A stretch of DNA of 64,000 nucleotides from Candidatus Ventrousia excrementavium (GTDB lineage Bacteria > Bacillota > Clostridia > Oscillospirales > Butyricicoccaceae), in assembly GCA_018714845.1 (NCBI GenBank), contig DVMR01000058.1, positions 1-64,000 of the forward strand, read 5' to 3'. Shown here piece after piece: positions 8,552 to 16,668 of the stretch. Position 1 is the first letter of the stretch. Every line of letters starts with the position of its first letter. The notes under the pieces were generated by a model. It was given only the letters and a program-made list of their open reading frames with translations, was not told the DNA's origin and ran no database searches. The position numbers were made by a program, and so were the translations under genes.

Positions 8552-9559
8552 TTATATCTTGCTCCAGAATTTGGGGATAAACAGATCCTCGAACTTGGCG
8601 ACGGCAAAGCGGTCGGTCATGCCGGCAATATAGTCGCACACCGCGCGCGACAGCCCGTCGCGCTGCGCGATATCGCAAAACTCCTGCGGCATGTCGTCAG
8701 GATTGCGAAAGTAATGTTCATATAGGCGCTTTAAAATGTCCATGCCTCGGCTTTCCTCGCCCTTGGCCACGGGATTTTTATATACAGCCTCGAACATGAA
8801 ATCCCACATTTCATCCATGGCCGCGGCAAACTCAGGCTCAAGCCCGATGTTTCCGGTCCGGGCACCGTAGCGGATGGCCGACAGCACCAGCGAGTTGATG
8901 CGGCTGCTGTGCGAGTTTCCCAAAAGCGCGCTCAGGTGGGCCGGAATGTCACTTTCGTGCAGAATACTGCCCCTCAGAGCGTCATCGATGTCGTGATTGA
9001 TGTAGGCGATGCGGTCGGAATAATGGACAATCTGCCCCTCCAGCGTGTCGGCCAGCTTGCCGCCGCTCGAGTGGCAGACAATGCCGTCGCGAACTTCCCA
9101 GGTCAGGTTGAGGCCGCGTCCCCCTTTTTCCAGCTGCTCAACAACGCGCAGGCTCTGTTCGTTGTGGCGGAACCCACAGTCGGAAATGCTGTCGAGCGCC
9201 CGCTCGCCGGCGTGGCCAAAGGGGGTATGCCCCAGGTCATGTCCCAGCGCAATGGCCTCGACCAGGTCCTCGTTGAGGCGCAGGCCGCGCGCGATGGTGC
9301 GGCCGATTTGCGACACCTCGAGCGTGTGGGTCAGACGGGTCCGGTAGTGGTCGCCCTCGGGCGAGATAAAGACCTGTGTCTTGTGCTTGAGCCGGCGGAA
9401 GGACTTGCTGTGAATGATGCGGTCGCGGTCGCGCATGTAACAGGTGCGCACCTCGCACACATCGTCAGGCCAGGCGCGTCCGCGCGAGCATGCGGACAGA
9501 GCCGCACGGGGCGACAGGGTCTCTCTTTCTGTCTGCTCAATCGTTTCGCGTACTGTCAC
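8552..9559 (-). CDS. dgt: Deoxyguanosinetriphosphate triphosphohydrolase-like HD-domain protein
   Basis: A 335-residue HD-superfamily hydrolase. Metal-binding residues lie in TRLTHTLEVSQIGRTIARGL and ALGHDLGHTPFGHAGE. The opening FRRLKHKTQVF is typical of the dGTPase branch, which cleaves dNTPs to nucleoside and triphosphate. The length fits the shorter Firmicutes type. Start GTG. It lies 43 nt upstream of dnaG, a common Clostridia neighbour, so dNTP control and primer synthesis are probably co-expressed. Confidence 0.92.
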   Translation of the reverse strand: MTVRETIEQTERETLSPRAALSACSRGRAWPDDVCEVRTCYMRDRDRIIHSKSFRRLKHKTQVFISPEGDHYRTRLTHTLEVSQIGRTIARGLRLNEDLVEAIALGHDLGHTPFGHAGERALDSISDCGFRHNEQSLRVVEQLEKGGRGLNLTWEVRDGIVCHSSGGKLADTLEGQIVHYSDRIAYINHDIDDALRGSILHESDIPAHLSALLGNSHSSRINSLVLSAIRYGARTGNIGLEPEFAAAMDEMWDFMFEAVYKNPVAKGEESRGMDILKRLYEHYFRNPDDMPQEFCDIAQRDGLSRAVCDYIAGMTDRFAVAKFEDLFIPKFWSKI

Positions 9560-9624
9560 ACGCAGTCCCCCCTTTTTGAACTCTCATTATATATATACGT
9601 TTAATCGGTCTTTTTTCCTCTTTT

Positions 9625-10251
9625 TCAATCCAGTTTTTTTGCAAAAAGCTTCTGCCCCTGCCGCTCGGGCCGAACGGCGCCGTTGGTCTTGTCGACCATG
9701 TGGGCGCAAAAATCCTCTCCCCGCTCGGCGGGCAGGCAGACGGTCAGCACAACCGACGCGCCGTAGTCGGCGCTTTCTTCGGCGGCGTCAAAGCCCCCGA
9801 GCTGCCGCCGCACAGTCTCCAGCAGCCCGTACGGACAGTCGAGGCGGTAAAAATCAAACGGCTGCATGACGGCGATACCGGCGGCGTCAAGCGCCTGCTT
9901 GCACGCTTTTCCATAAGTTCGTGTCAGGCCGCCGGCCCCTAAAAGCGTGCCGCCGAAATACCGCGTTGTGATGCACAGGACGTTCTTAATCTCTTCCTTG
10001 CGCAGCACCTCAAGGGTCGGCATCCCGGCCGTTCCCTGGGGCTCGCCGTCGTCGCTCATGCGCATGACGCCGTTTTCCAGAATGTAGGCATGGACATTGT
10101 GGCTGGCGTCCCAGTGCTGCTTTCTGATTTTCTGCAGAATCTCCTGCGCCTGCTCGGCGCTCTCGATTTTAAAAATACGGCTGATAAAGCGCGACTTTTT
10201 TTCAATGAGCTCAATCTCGCTCTCTCCGGCGGGCACTCTATAGGGCGTCAT
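9625..10251 (-). CDS. YigZ/IMPACT-family protein
   Basis: A 208-residue protein. The N-terminal IMPACT domain contains SKFISRI-like KSRFISRIF, DDGEPQGTAGMP and RYFGGTLLGAGGL, all diagnostic. A smaller C-terminal DUF1949-like domain follows. Its role is unclear; homologues are loosely linked to translation control. Three consecutive ATGs occur (10257, 10254, 10251). GGAGGAG sits directly against the first, so I chose the third, which gives normal spacing. The start overlaps the 3' end of hflX. Confidence 0.9.
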   Translation of the reverse strand: MTPYRVPAGESEIELIEKKSRFISRIFKIESAEQAQEILQKIRKQHWDASHNVHAYILENGVMRMSDDGEPQGTAGMPTLEVLRKEEIKNVLCITTRYFGGTLLGAGGLTRTYGKACKQALDAAGIAVMQPFDFYRLDCPYGLLETVRRQLGGFDAAEESADYGASVVLTVCLPAERGEDFCAHMVDKTNGAVRPERQGQKLFAKKLD

Positions 10252-11536
10252 CATCATTCTCCTCCGCAGGCAGAAACTCGCGCAGACGGCCGAACATGCG
10301 CGCGTCAACCACAGCCTCGACGTCGATTCCGTCTTCGACATACTCGGCGCGTTTGACGCTGGCCTCGCGATACAGCTCATCCAGCAGCGATGCGCGGGCA
10401 TAGGGCAGCACAAAGGAAACGCGGCGGTGCCCCTGTGACAGGCAGGAGACCATGCGGCCCATCAGCTCGTCAAGTCCCCTGCCGTATTTGGCCGAACAGT
10501 AAACAGCGTCAGCCTTGTGCGGCAGTTCGGTATCGGGCACCAGATCGACCTTGTTGAACACCGTGATATGCGGTACCGCGCCCGCCCCCAGCTCTGTCAC
10601 CAGCTTGTCGACAACCTCGGCCTGCTCCTGCCAGACCGGGTTGCTGACGTCGATGACATGAACGATGACGTCGGCGTAAGTGACTTCTTCCAGCGTGGCC
10701 CGGAAGGCGCTGACCAGATGGTGGGGCAGCTTGCGGATGAATCCGACGGTGTCAGACACCAGAACCTGCATGCCGTCGGGCGTGGTCAGACTTTTGGTCG
10801 TGGGGTCAAGGGTGTCGAACAGCCGCCCCTCTGCGTGCACGCCGGCCCCGGTCAAGGCGTTGAGCAGCGTCGACTTGCCGGCGTTGGTATAGCCCACAAT
10901 GCAGACGAGCGGCACGGCCGCCTTTTCGCGCCCGCGCCGCTGCACGGCGCGCACCCGGCGGACGTCGTCAGTCTCTTCCTTGAGCTTGGCAATCTTGCGG
11001 CGGATGTGACGGCGGTCTGTCTCGAGCTGCGTCTCGCCCGGGCCGCGGGTGCCGATGGGGCTGCGGCCGCCTGCCGCCGTCTGCCGCACCAGGTGCCCCC
11101 ACATACCGGACAGACGGGGCAGCAGGTACTGGTACTGCGCAAGCTCGACCTGCAGCTTGCCCTCGCGCGTCTGCGCGCGGTCGGCAAAAATATCCAGAAT
11201 CAAAGCGCTGCGGTCTATGACGCGGCAGTCGAGCTCTTTTTCCAGCGCCCGTGTCTGCGACGGTCCCAGCTCGTTGTCAAACACGGCCAGTTCAATGTCA
11301 TTGGCCTTGATGAGCTCGCGCAACTCGTGGCACTTTCCCTCGCCGATAAAGGTGCGCGGGTCCGGGGTCTTGCGGTTCTGCATGGCGGTCAGCACCGTCT
11401 CGCCGCCCGCGGTCTCCAAAAGCTCCTGCAGCTCGCGCATGGTCTCTTCGTCCGAGTTGTCAAAGTCCGGCACAGCCGTGCAGCTGACGCCGACCAGAAT
11501 GGCGCGCTCTTTGGCGCTCTGCCTTTTCTCTATCAA
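10238..11536 (-). CDS. hflX: Ribosome-associated GTPase HflX
   Basis: A 432-residue two-domain GTPase that splits or rescues stalled ribosomes in other bacteria. The N-terminal HflX domain includes DPRTFIGEGKCHEL and the linker GGRSPIGTRGPGETQLETDRR. The G domain carries GYTNAGKST (G1), DTVGFIRKLPH (G3) and NKVD (G4). The start is TTG at 11536, with GGAGGAG upstream. It heads the long operon and is separated from rpmE by a terminator hairpin. Confidence 0.95.
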   Translation of the reverse strand: MIEKRQSAKERAILVGVSCTAVPDFDNSDEETMRELQELLETAGGETVLTAMQNRKTPDPRTFIGEGKCHELRELIKANDIELAVFDNELGPSQTRALEKELDCRVIDRSALILDIFADRAQTREGKLQVELAQYQYLLPRLSGMWGHLVRQTAAGGRSPIGTRGPGETQLETDRRHIRRKIAKLKEETDDVRRVRAVQRRGREKAAVPLVCIVGYTNAGKSTLLNALTGAGVHAEGRLFDTLDPTTKSLTTPDGMQVLVSDTVGFIRKLPHHLVSAFRATLEEVTYADVIVHVIDVSNPVWQEQAEVVDKLVTELGAGAVPHITVFNKVDLVPDTELPHKADAVYCSAKYGRGLDELMGRMVSCLSQGHRRVSFVLPYARASLLDELYREASVKRAEYVEDGIDVEAVVDARMFGRLREFLPAEENDDDAL

Positions 11537-11550
11537 AACAGCTCCTCCAA

Positions 11551-11582
11551 GATGAAAAGCGGCGCCCCAGCAGGGCGCCGCG
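11551..11582 (-). terminator. Rho-independent terminator of rpmE
   Basis: A 9-bp GC-rich stem (GCGGCGCCC at 11559-11567 with GGGCGCCGC at 11573-11581). On the minus strand it is followed by TTTTCATC. It lies between rpmE and hflX. Confidence 0.75.
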
Positions 11583-11650
11583 CAGAATATCGGCGAAGCC
11601 GGACACAGCCGGCCCCAACCCTCGCCGACGCAGTCCGCAGACGCTGTCGG

Positions 11651-11854
11651 TTACTTGTCCAGGTTGAAACGCTTTTTGAAACGGTCCACACGTCCGCCGG
11701 TGTCGACCAGCTTTTGCTTACCGGTAAAGAACGGATGGCACTTGCTGCAAATCTCAACGCGGATGTTCTCTTTGGTCGAGCCCGTCTCAAAGGTGTTGCC
11801 GCAGGCGCACTTGACGGTGGTCACCTGGTATTTGGGATGGATCTTTTCCTTCAT
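11651..11854 (-). CDS. rpmE: 50S ribosomal protein L31
   Basis: A 67-residue L31 of the zinc-binding (C+) type, with cysteines in VKCACGNTF and [11 protein letters not shown]. The ATG at 11854 has a GAGGTGA site seven bases upstream. The open frame runs four codons further, but that would place the start on the ribosome binding site. It is monocistronic, with its own promoter and terminator. The C+ form indicates that zinc-dependent switching to a C- paralogue, if any, would involve a gene elsewhere. Confidence 0.95.
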   Translation of the reverse strand: MKEKIHPKYQVTTVKCACGNTFETGSTKENIRVEICSKCHPFFTGKQKLVDTGGRVDRFKKRFNLDK

Positions 11855-11940
11855 CGCTTGTCTCACCTCGCATCACAAAAGCAGCCCGCCTGACAGTATT
11901 CCCGCCCGGCCGACACGCTTCCAACATACATTCGAAATGT

Positions 11941-11969
11941 AGTTTACCACATTTTACGCCGAAATGCAA
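11941..11969 (-). promoter_or_regulatory. rpmE promoter
   Basis: On the minus strand TTGCAT (11964-11969), a 17-nt spacer and TAAACT (11941-11946), with a TG one base before the -10 (extended -10). Confidence 0.6.
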
Positions 11970-12031
11970 GAGATATTTTTCCGCGCTCAGCTGATTTCGG
12001 CGCAAATACCCGCCGGCCGCAGTATTTTCGC

Positions 12032-12060
12032 TTGCGCAAAGAACATGATAATGATATAAT
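12032..12060 (+). promoter_or_regulatory. Promoter of the peptidase-E-like gene
   Basis: TTGCGC (12032-12037), a 17-nt spacer and a perfect TATAAT (12055-12060), about 30 nt before the ATG with its AGGAGG site. Confidence 0.65.
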
Positions 12061-12090
12061 CACTTCATTCGTATTTCAGGAGGTGTTGAT

Positions 12091-12810
12091 ATGGGACGCA
12101 TAGTCGCCATCGGCGGCGGCGATCTGCGCGCCGGCGAGACTCTTCCCATTGACCGATACATCGTATCGCTGGCGCGGAGCGAAAGCCCCCGCCTGCTCTT
12201 CATCCCGACGGCGAGCCATGACTCTGCGGGATACATCGAACTGGTCCAAAAGGTTTACGGCTCACTCGGGTGCACAGTCGAAGCCCTGTGCCTGTACGGA
12301 GAAGAGAGCGACGACGAAATCCGGCGCAAGGTGCTGACCGCTGACATTATTTATGTGGGCGGCGGCAACACCGAGGCCATGATGGAGCTGTGGCGCAGCC
12401 GGTCAGTTGACCGATACCTTCGCCAGGCCTATCGCGCAGGTACGGTGCTGGCGGGACTGAGCGCAGGTTCCATCTGCTGGTTCATCGCAGGCCACAGCGA
12501 CAGCGAGTTTATTGCGGGCACAGACCAGCCGGTGTACAAATGGGTGCGTGGTCTGGGGCTTCTGCCCTTTCTGCACTGCCCGCACTACAATGAGCCCGAG
12601 CGGCAGGGCTTTGACGGCTTTGTCGACGGCCAGATCGCCGACGCCATTGCGCTTGAGAACAACACGGCCTTTGTCGAGCTGGACGGCGAGTATTTTGTAA
12701 TCCGCTCGAATGAGTCGGCGCGCGCCTTTCTTTTGTCGTGGGATGGCGCTGCGGTGCATAAGCGCGCGCTGAGCGGCGAAAAGGACGACTGCTTTGTCCG
12801 TGCTCTGTAG
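12091..12810 (+). CDS. Peptidase E (S51)-like class I glutamine-amidotransferase-fold protein
   Basis: A 239-residue cytosolic protein. The nucleophile elbow is AGLSAGSICW, with the Ser of GLSAGS as the probable S51 nucleophile. IIYVGGGNTEAMM is the family's conserved glycine loop. PHYNEPERQGF supplies a conserved His. Known relatives are alpha-aspartyl dipeptidases or cyanophycinases; this one is closer to the uncharacterised Clostridia type, so the substrate is left open. It has its own promoter and a strong AGGAGGTG site. Confidence 0.85.
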   Translation: MGRIVAIGGGDLRAGETLPIDRYIVSLARSESPRLLFIPTASHDSAGYIELVQKVYGSLGCTVEALCLYGEESDDEIRRKVLTADIIYVGGGNTEAMMELWRSRSVDRYLRQAYRAGTVLAGLSAGSICWFIAGHSDSEFIAGTDQPVYKWVRGLGLLPFLHCPHYNEPERQGFDGFVDGQIADAIALENNTAFVELDGEYFVIRSNESARAFLLSWDGAAVHKRALSGEKDDCFVRAL

Positions 12811-12880
12811 TTCCGCCGGGCGGCACTGCCGATGCACGACCAGTTTCAGTGCCCGGCACCGCCGTCTTTGCAGAAATGGG

Positions 12881-12909
12881 TTGACAATTTGTCCGCTTTC
12901 CCCGATAAT
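12881..12909 (+). promoter_or_regulatory. Promoter of the PPIC foldase gene
   Basis: Perfect TTGACA (12881-12886), a 17-nt spacer and GATAAT (12904-12909). The start site would leave a leader of about 90 nt. Confidence 0.55.
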
Positions 12910-13004
12910 TTACATGTTCTTAACATACCCTTCATTGTTTTGCGATACAATGGGGCTTGCGCATATTCCAAAAGACAGTTATAAAACGAAGGATGGTTTT
13001 TGAG

Positions 13005-14567
13005 ATGGGAAAAGGAGCCAGAATCCGGCGCGAACACGAAAATGAGAGCAAAGCGCCCAAGCAGAAGCAAGCCGAGTCCAAGATCTGGAAAATTCTTGGA
13101 CGTGCGGGAATTATCGCCATCTGCCTGCTTGTCGTCGTCGGCGCCGCATGGGGCGTCGTTTACACCACAGGTGTGCTGCAGCGCAGCTTTACCGCTGTCA
13201 CGGTCGGCGATTATAAGGTCAGCGCTCTTGAGTTCAATATGTATTATAATGACATTTTGTCGAACCTGATGAACACCTATGCGCAGTACGGCATGGATGC
13301 GCAGAACCTCGAGATTCAGATGTACGATGAGGAGCGCACCTTTGCCGACTATATCCGCGAATCGGCGGTCAGCCAGGTCACCGAGGTCTATGTTTTGTAC
13401 AGCGAGGCCCAGGCCAACGGCTATGATTATGAAAACGACGTCTATGCGCAGGCGCTGTACCAGTCCTCGATGTCACAGCTTCAGGAGTCTGCCGAGACCT
13501 ACGAGATGGAGCCCGAGGCTCTGCTCAAGGCCATTTACGGCAATCAGATGAAAATGTCAGACTTTGAGGCCTTCCTCACCCGCCGCACCACGGCGCAGGG
13601 CTATGCCGAGCAGCTTGAGTCCGGCCTGACCGTGTCCGACGACGAGGCCGAGAATTACTACAGCGAGAACAAGGATGAGTACGACAACGTCTCTTACCGC
13701 TACTTCACCTTCCCGTATGAGACGGTGACCTACACCGAACCTGAGGACGGCGAAACCCCCGAAGAGGGCGCCCCGACCAGCGAGGAAGAAGCGACTGCCA
13801 TGACCGAGGAAAACCGCGCCGCGGCCGAAGCCCTGGCCAATGAGATGCTCGAGCGCATCACCGACGAGCAATCCTTTATTGACCTTGCTCTGGAGTACGC
13901 CGACGAAGAGGACAAAGAGGAGTATTCCGACGATGACGCCACCCTGGTGACTAACGGCAGTGCCACCGCGACCAGCCCGCTGGCTCAGTGGTACAGCGAC
14001 CCGGCCCGCACGGAGGGCGAAACCGCTGTCATTGACAACAACAACAATGGCTATACCGTTGCCTACTTTATTTCGCGCGAGCGCGATGAGTCCGCTACCG
14101 TCAATATCCGCCACATTCTGTTCGGAACCGAGGATGCCGCTTCCGACGCCACCGAAGAGGAGCTTGCCGCAGTCGAAGAGGCCAACGCGGCCCAGCAGGA
14201 GCTGGCCCAGCAGATTTATGACGAGTGGCTGACCGGCGACCAGAGCGAGGAAAGCTTTGCCGCCCTGGCCCGTGAGTATTCCGACGACGGCAACGCCCCC
14301 GAAGGCGGCATTTACGAAAACGTCTACGAGGGCCAGATGGTCAGCGAGTTCAATGACTGGATTTTTGACCCGTCGCGCCGGACCGGCGACTCCGATATCG
14401 TCGAAACCAGCTACGGCTACCACATCATTTACTTTATCGGCGAAGGTCTGCCCCGTTGGAGAGCCGACGTTGAGACTGACCTTATCAGCGAAAAGTACAC
14501 GGCTTTGTACAACGACCTTGTACAGAAATACACCATTACAACCAGTGAGTTTGCCATGAAGCTGTAA
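13005..14567 (+). CDS. Membrane-anchored SurA/PrsA-like PPIC peptidylprolyl isomerase
   Basis: A 520-residue protein. A short basic cytoplasmic tail is followed by a single transmembrane segment (IIAICLLVVVGAAWGVVYT, around residues 35-55), then a long acidic extracytoplasmic region. The N-terminal SurA-like helical domain comes first and a parvulin (PPIC) domain begins at TVNIRHILFGTED; EGGIYENVYEGQMVSEF and SYGYHIIYF are typical PPIC strands. It is anchored by a helix rather than a lipid, unlike PrsA. I chose the ATG with AAGGA upstream at 13005. A terminator follows, so the gene is monocistronic. Confidence 0.85.
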   Translation: MGKGARIRREHENESKAPKQKQAESKIWKILGRAGIIAICLLVVVGAAWGVVYTTGVLQRSFTAVTVGDYKVSALEFNMYYNDILSNLMNTYAQYGMDAQNLEIQMYDEERTFADYIRESAVSQVTEVYVLYSEAQANGYDYENDVYAQALYQSSMSQLQESAETYEMEPEALLKAIYGNQMKMSDFEAFLTRRTTAQGYAEQLESGLTVSDDEAENYYSENKDEYDNVSYRYFTFPYETVTYTEPEDGETPEEGAPTSEEEATAMTEENRAAAEALANEMLERITDEQSFIDLALEYADEEDKEEYSDDDATLVTNGSATATSPLAQWYSDPARTEGETAVIDNNNNGYTVAYFISRERDESATVNIRHILFGTEDAASDATEEELAAVEEANAAQQELAQQIYDEWLTGDQSEESFAALAREYSDDGNAPEGGIYENVYEGQMVSEFNDWIFDPSRRTGDSDIVETSYGYHIIYFIGEGLPRWRADVETDLISEKYTALYNDLVQKYTITTSEFAMKL

Positions 14568-14581
14568 CGGCTTTCTTTCAT

Positions 14582-14612
14582 GCAGAGCGGCATATGCCGC
14601 TCTGCCTTTTTC
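14582..14612 (+). terminator. Rho-independent terminator after the PPIC gene
   Basis: A 10-bp stem GCAGAGCGGC / GCCGCTCTGC around an ATAT loop (14582-14605), followed by CTTTTTCT. Confidence 0.85.
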
Positions 14613-14623
14613 TATCCGGCAAT

Positions 14624-14665
14624 GATTGTCAACTGCTTGACAATCCCTCCGCTACCTGATACCAT
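14624..14665 (+). promoter_or_regulatory. Promoter with a Rex-like palindrome, hydrogenase-phosphatase operon
   Basis: TTGACA (14637-14642), a 17-nt spacer and TACCAT (14660-14665). The -35 is the right arm of a perfect inverted repeat: GATTGTCAA at 14624-14632 and TTGACAATC at 14637-14645, four bases apart. The core TTGTCAA-N4-TTGACAA differs from the Rex consensus TTGTGAA-N4-TTCACAA at one symmetric position per arm. A repressor bound here would block RNA polymerase (inference). Confidence 0.6.
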
Positions 14666-14710
14666 GATAGCAGCACCGATTCTTGACATTTCACAGAGGA
14701 GGCATGTACA

Positions 14711-14959
14711 TTGAACATATCTGTCTGTGTCGGCAGTTCCTGCCATCTCCGCGGCTCTTACAACATCATCGAGCAGATGAAGAGCAGCCTGGCCCGTTAC
14801 GGCCTGACCGACAAGGTCAACCTGGGCGCCGCCTTTTGCCTGGGCAAATGCACTGAGGGCGTCTCGATTCGCTTTGACGACGAGATTGTCTCGGGTGTCA
14901 GTCTTGAAAACTTTGACAAGGTCTTCAAAGAACATGTTCTGGACCCGCTGGGTCTGTGA
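14711..14959 (+). CDS. Small thioredoxin-fold [2Fe-2S] ferredoxin-like protein
   Basis: An 82-residue protein of the NuoE/HydC-like thioredoxin-fold [2Fe-2S] type. The four candidate ligands are Cys6 and Cys11 (CVGSSC) and Cys43 and Cys47 (CLGKC). It starts at a TTG at 14711 with GAGGAGG eight bases upstream. It ends as the hydrogenase-like gene's open frame begins. It is probably the electron-relay partner of the downstream sensor hydrogenase, since family members pass electrons between flavin or iron-sulfur modules. Confidence 0.85.
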   Translation: MNISVCVGSSCHLRGSYNIIEQMKSSLARYGLTDKVNLGAAFCLGKCTEGVSIRFDDEIVSGVSLENFDKVFKEHVLDPLGL

Positions 14960-14991
14960 GCAGTCCTGTGAGATTTGAAAGGAGGCAGCTT

Positions 14992-16668
14992 GTGAACGAA
15001 TATCTGCGTCTGAAAAAATCCAACTGCAAAAACTGCTACAAATGCATCCGCCACTGCCCGGTCAAGTCCATTCGTTTTTCCGACAACCAGGCCCATATCG
15101 TCGGCGACGAGTGTATTTTGTGCGGCCAATGCTTTGTCGTATGCCCCCAAAATGCCAAAGAGATTCGCTGCGACCTTGACCGCGCCCGCGCCCTGCTTGC
15201 TTCCGGCCGGCCGGTCTACGCCAGCCTGGCGCCGTCCTTTGCCGCCGACTTCCCCGGCGTCACCATCACAGCCATGCAGAAAGCACTGTCCGCGCTGGGC
15301 TTTGCCGGCGCCGAAGAAACGGCGGTCGGCGCCACTATGGTCAAAAAGAGGTATGAAGAAATCCTCGTCACTGAGCACCCGGATGTTTTAATTTCATCCT
15401 GCTGCCACAGCGTCAACCTGCTCATCCGCCGCTATTTTCCCGAGGCCCTGCCCTACCTGGCAGCAGTACGTTCACCCATGCAGGCGCACTGCGTGGACCT
15501 CAAGCGCCGCCACCCCGGCGCAGCGGCCATCTTCATCGGCCCCTGCATCTCCAAAAAGGCCGAGGCCGACGAATACCCCGACGGCGCCGACTGCGTTCTG
15601 ACCTTTGAAGAGCTCAATCAGTGGCTGGCGGGCGAGAACATCACATTCGAAGACATTCCCGACCCGCCCGAGGTCGGCGGACGCGCCCGCCTCTTCCCCA
15701 CGTCAGGGGGCATTCTGCGCTCCATGCACGAAAAGACGCCTGACTATACATATCTTGTCGTTGACGGGCAGGAGAACTGCATCGCCGCGCTGCAGGACGT
15801 TATCCGCGGGGATTTGAAAAACTGCTTTATCGAGATGTCGGCCTGCTCGGGCAGCTGTGTCGGCGGGCCGGCCATGGGCAAAAACCACCGCGCGCCTGTC
15901 CGCGATTTTGCTTATGTCGACCGCTATGCCCAAAACTGTGACTTCCCTGTCGACATGTCTGTCCAAAAGCTGCACGCCGAGCACAGCTTCATGGGGCTCC
16001 ATCACCAGAAGCCGGGCCAGCGCGCCATTGAAGAGGTCCTTCACGCGCTGGGCAAGATGACTCCCGAGCAGGAGCTCAACTGCGGCAGCTGCGGCTACAA
16101 TACCTGCCGCGAAAAGGCCGAAGCCGTTGTTCTGGGCAAGGCCGACCTGACCATGTGCCTGCCGTACCTCAAGGAAAAGGCCGAGACCTTTTCCGGCAAT
16201 GTGTTGGAAAACACGCCCAATGGCATCATTCTGCTCGACGAGGACATGCAGATTCAGCAGATCAACCCTGCGGCCTGCGGCATCATGAACATCCCCATGC
16301 CTTCAGACGCCGTCGGGCAGCCCATTATCCGCTATTTGAACCCCGAGCCTTTTGTGCAGGTTCTGCAGAGTAAGCGCTCCAGCAAGGCCACACAGGTCTA
16401 CCTGGCGGAATACAAAAAGCACGTCGAGCTGACCATTGTGTATGACGGTAAGTACCACAATGTGATGGCCATTCTGCGCGACATCACGCGCGAGGCCGAG
16501 GAGCAGGCGCGCAAGGACGCGGCCAGCCGCCACACCATCGAAGTCACGGACAAGGTCATCGAAAAGCAGATGCGCGTCGTGCAGGAGATTGCTTCGCTGC
16601 TCGGCGAGACAACGGCTGAAACCAAGATTGCACTGACCAAGCTGAAGGAGTCGCTGAACGATGAGTGA
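14992..16668 (+). CDS. PAS-containing [FeFe] hydrogenase of the sensory (HydS, group C-like) type
   Basis: A 558-residue protein. Two [4Fe-4S] ferredoxin motifs lie at Cys12/15/18/22 and Cys41/44/47/51. The H-cluster domain keeps all ligands: SSCCHS (Cys137-138), GPCISKK (Cys185) and SACSGSC (Cys285, Cys289). A further CGSCGYNTC cluster motif (Cys364/367/372, with Cys389) follows, then a PAS domain (about 400-500) and a C-terminal helical, probably coiled-coil tail. This order matches sensory group C hydrogenases, not the catalytic monomeric or electron-bifurcating types. The GTG at 14992 with AAAGGAGG is preferred over the earlier in-frame GTG. The maturases HydE/F/G are not in this window. 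Confidence 0.85.
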   Translation: MNEYLRLKKSNCKNCYKCIRHCPVKSIRFSDNQAHIVGDECILCGQCFVVCPQNAKEIRCDLDRARALLASGRPVYASLAPSFAADFPGVTITAMQKALSALGFAGAEETAVGATMVKKRYEEILVTEHPDVLISSCCHSVNLLIRRYFPEALPYLAAVRSPMQAHCVDLKRRHPGAAAIFIGPCISKKAEADEYPDGADCVLTFEELNQWLAGENITFEDIPDPPEVGGRARLFPTSGGILRSMHEKTPDYTYLVVDGQENCIAALQDVIRGDLKNCFIEMSACSGSCVGGPAMGKNHRAPVRDFAYVDRYAQNCDFPVDMSVQKLHAEHSFMGLHHQKPGQRAIEEVLHALGKMTPEQELNCGSCGYNTCREKAEAVVLGKADLTMCLPYLKEKAETFSGNVLENTPNGIILLDEDMQIQQINPAACGIMNIPMPSDAVGQPIIRYLNPEPFVQVLQSKRSSKATQVYLAEYKKHVELTIVYDGKYHNVMAILRDITREAEEQARKDAASRHTIEVTDKVIEKQMRVVQEIASLLGETTAETKIALTKLKESLNDE

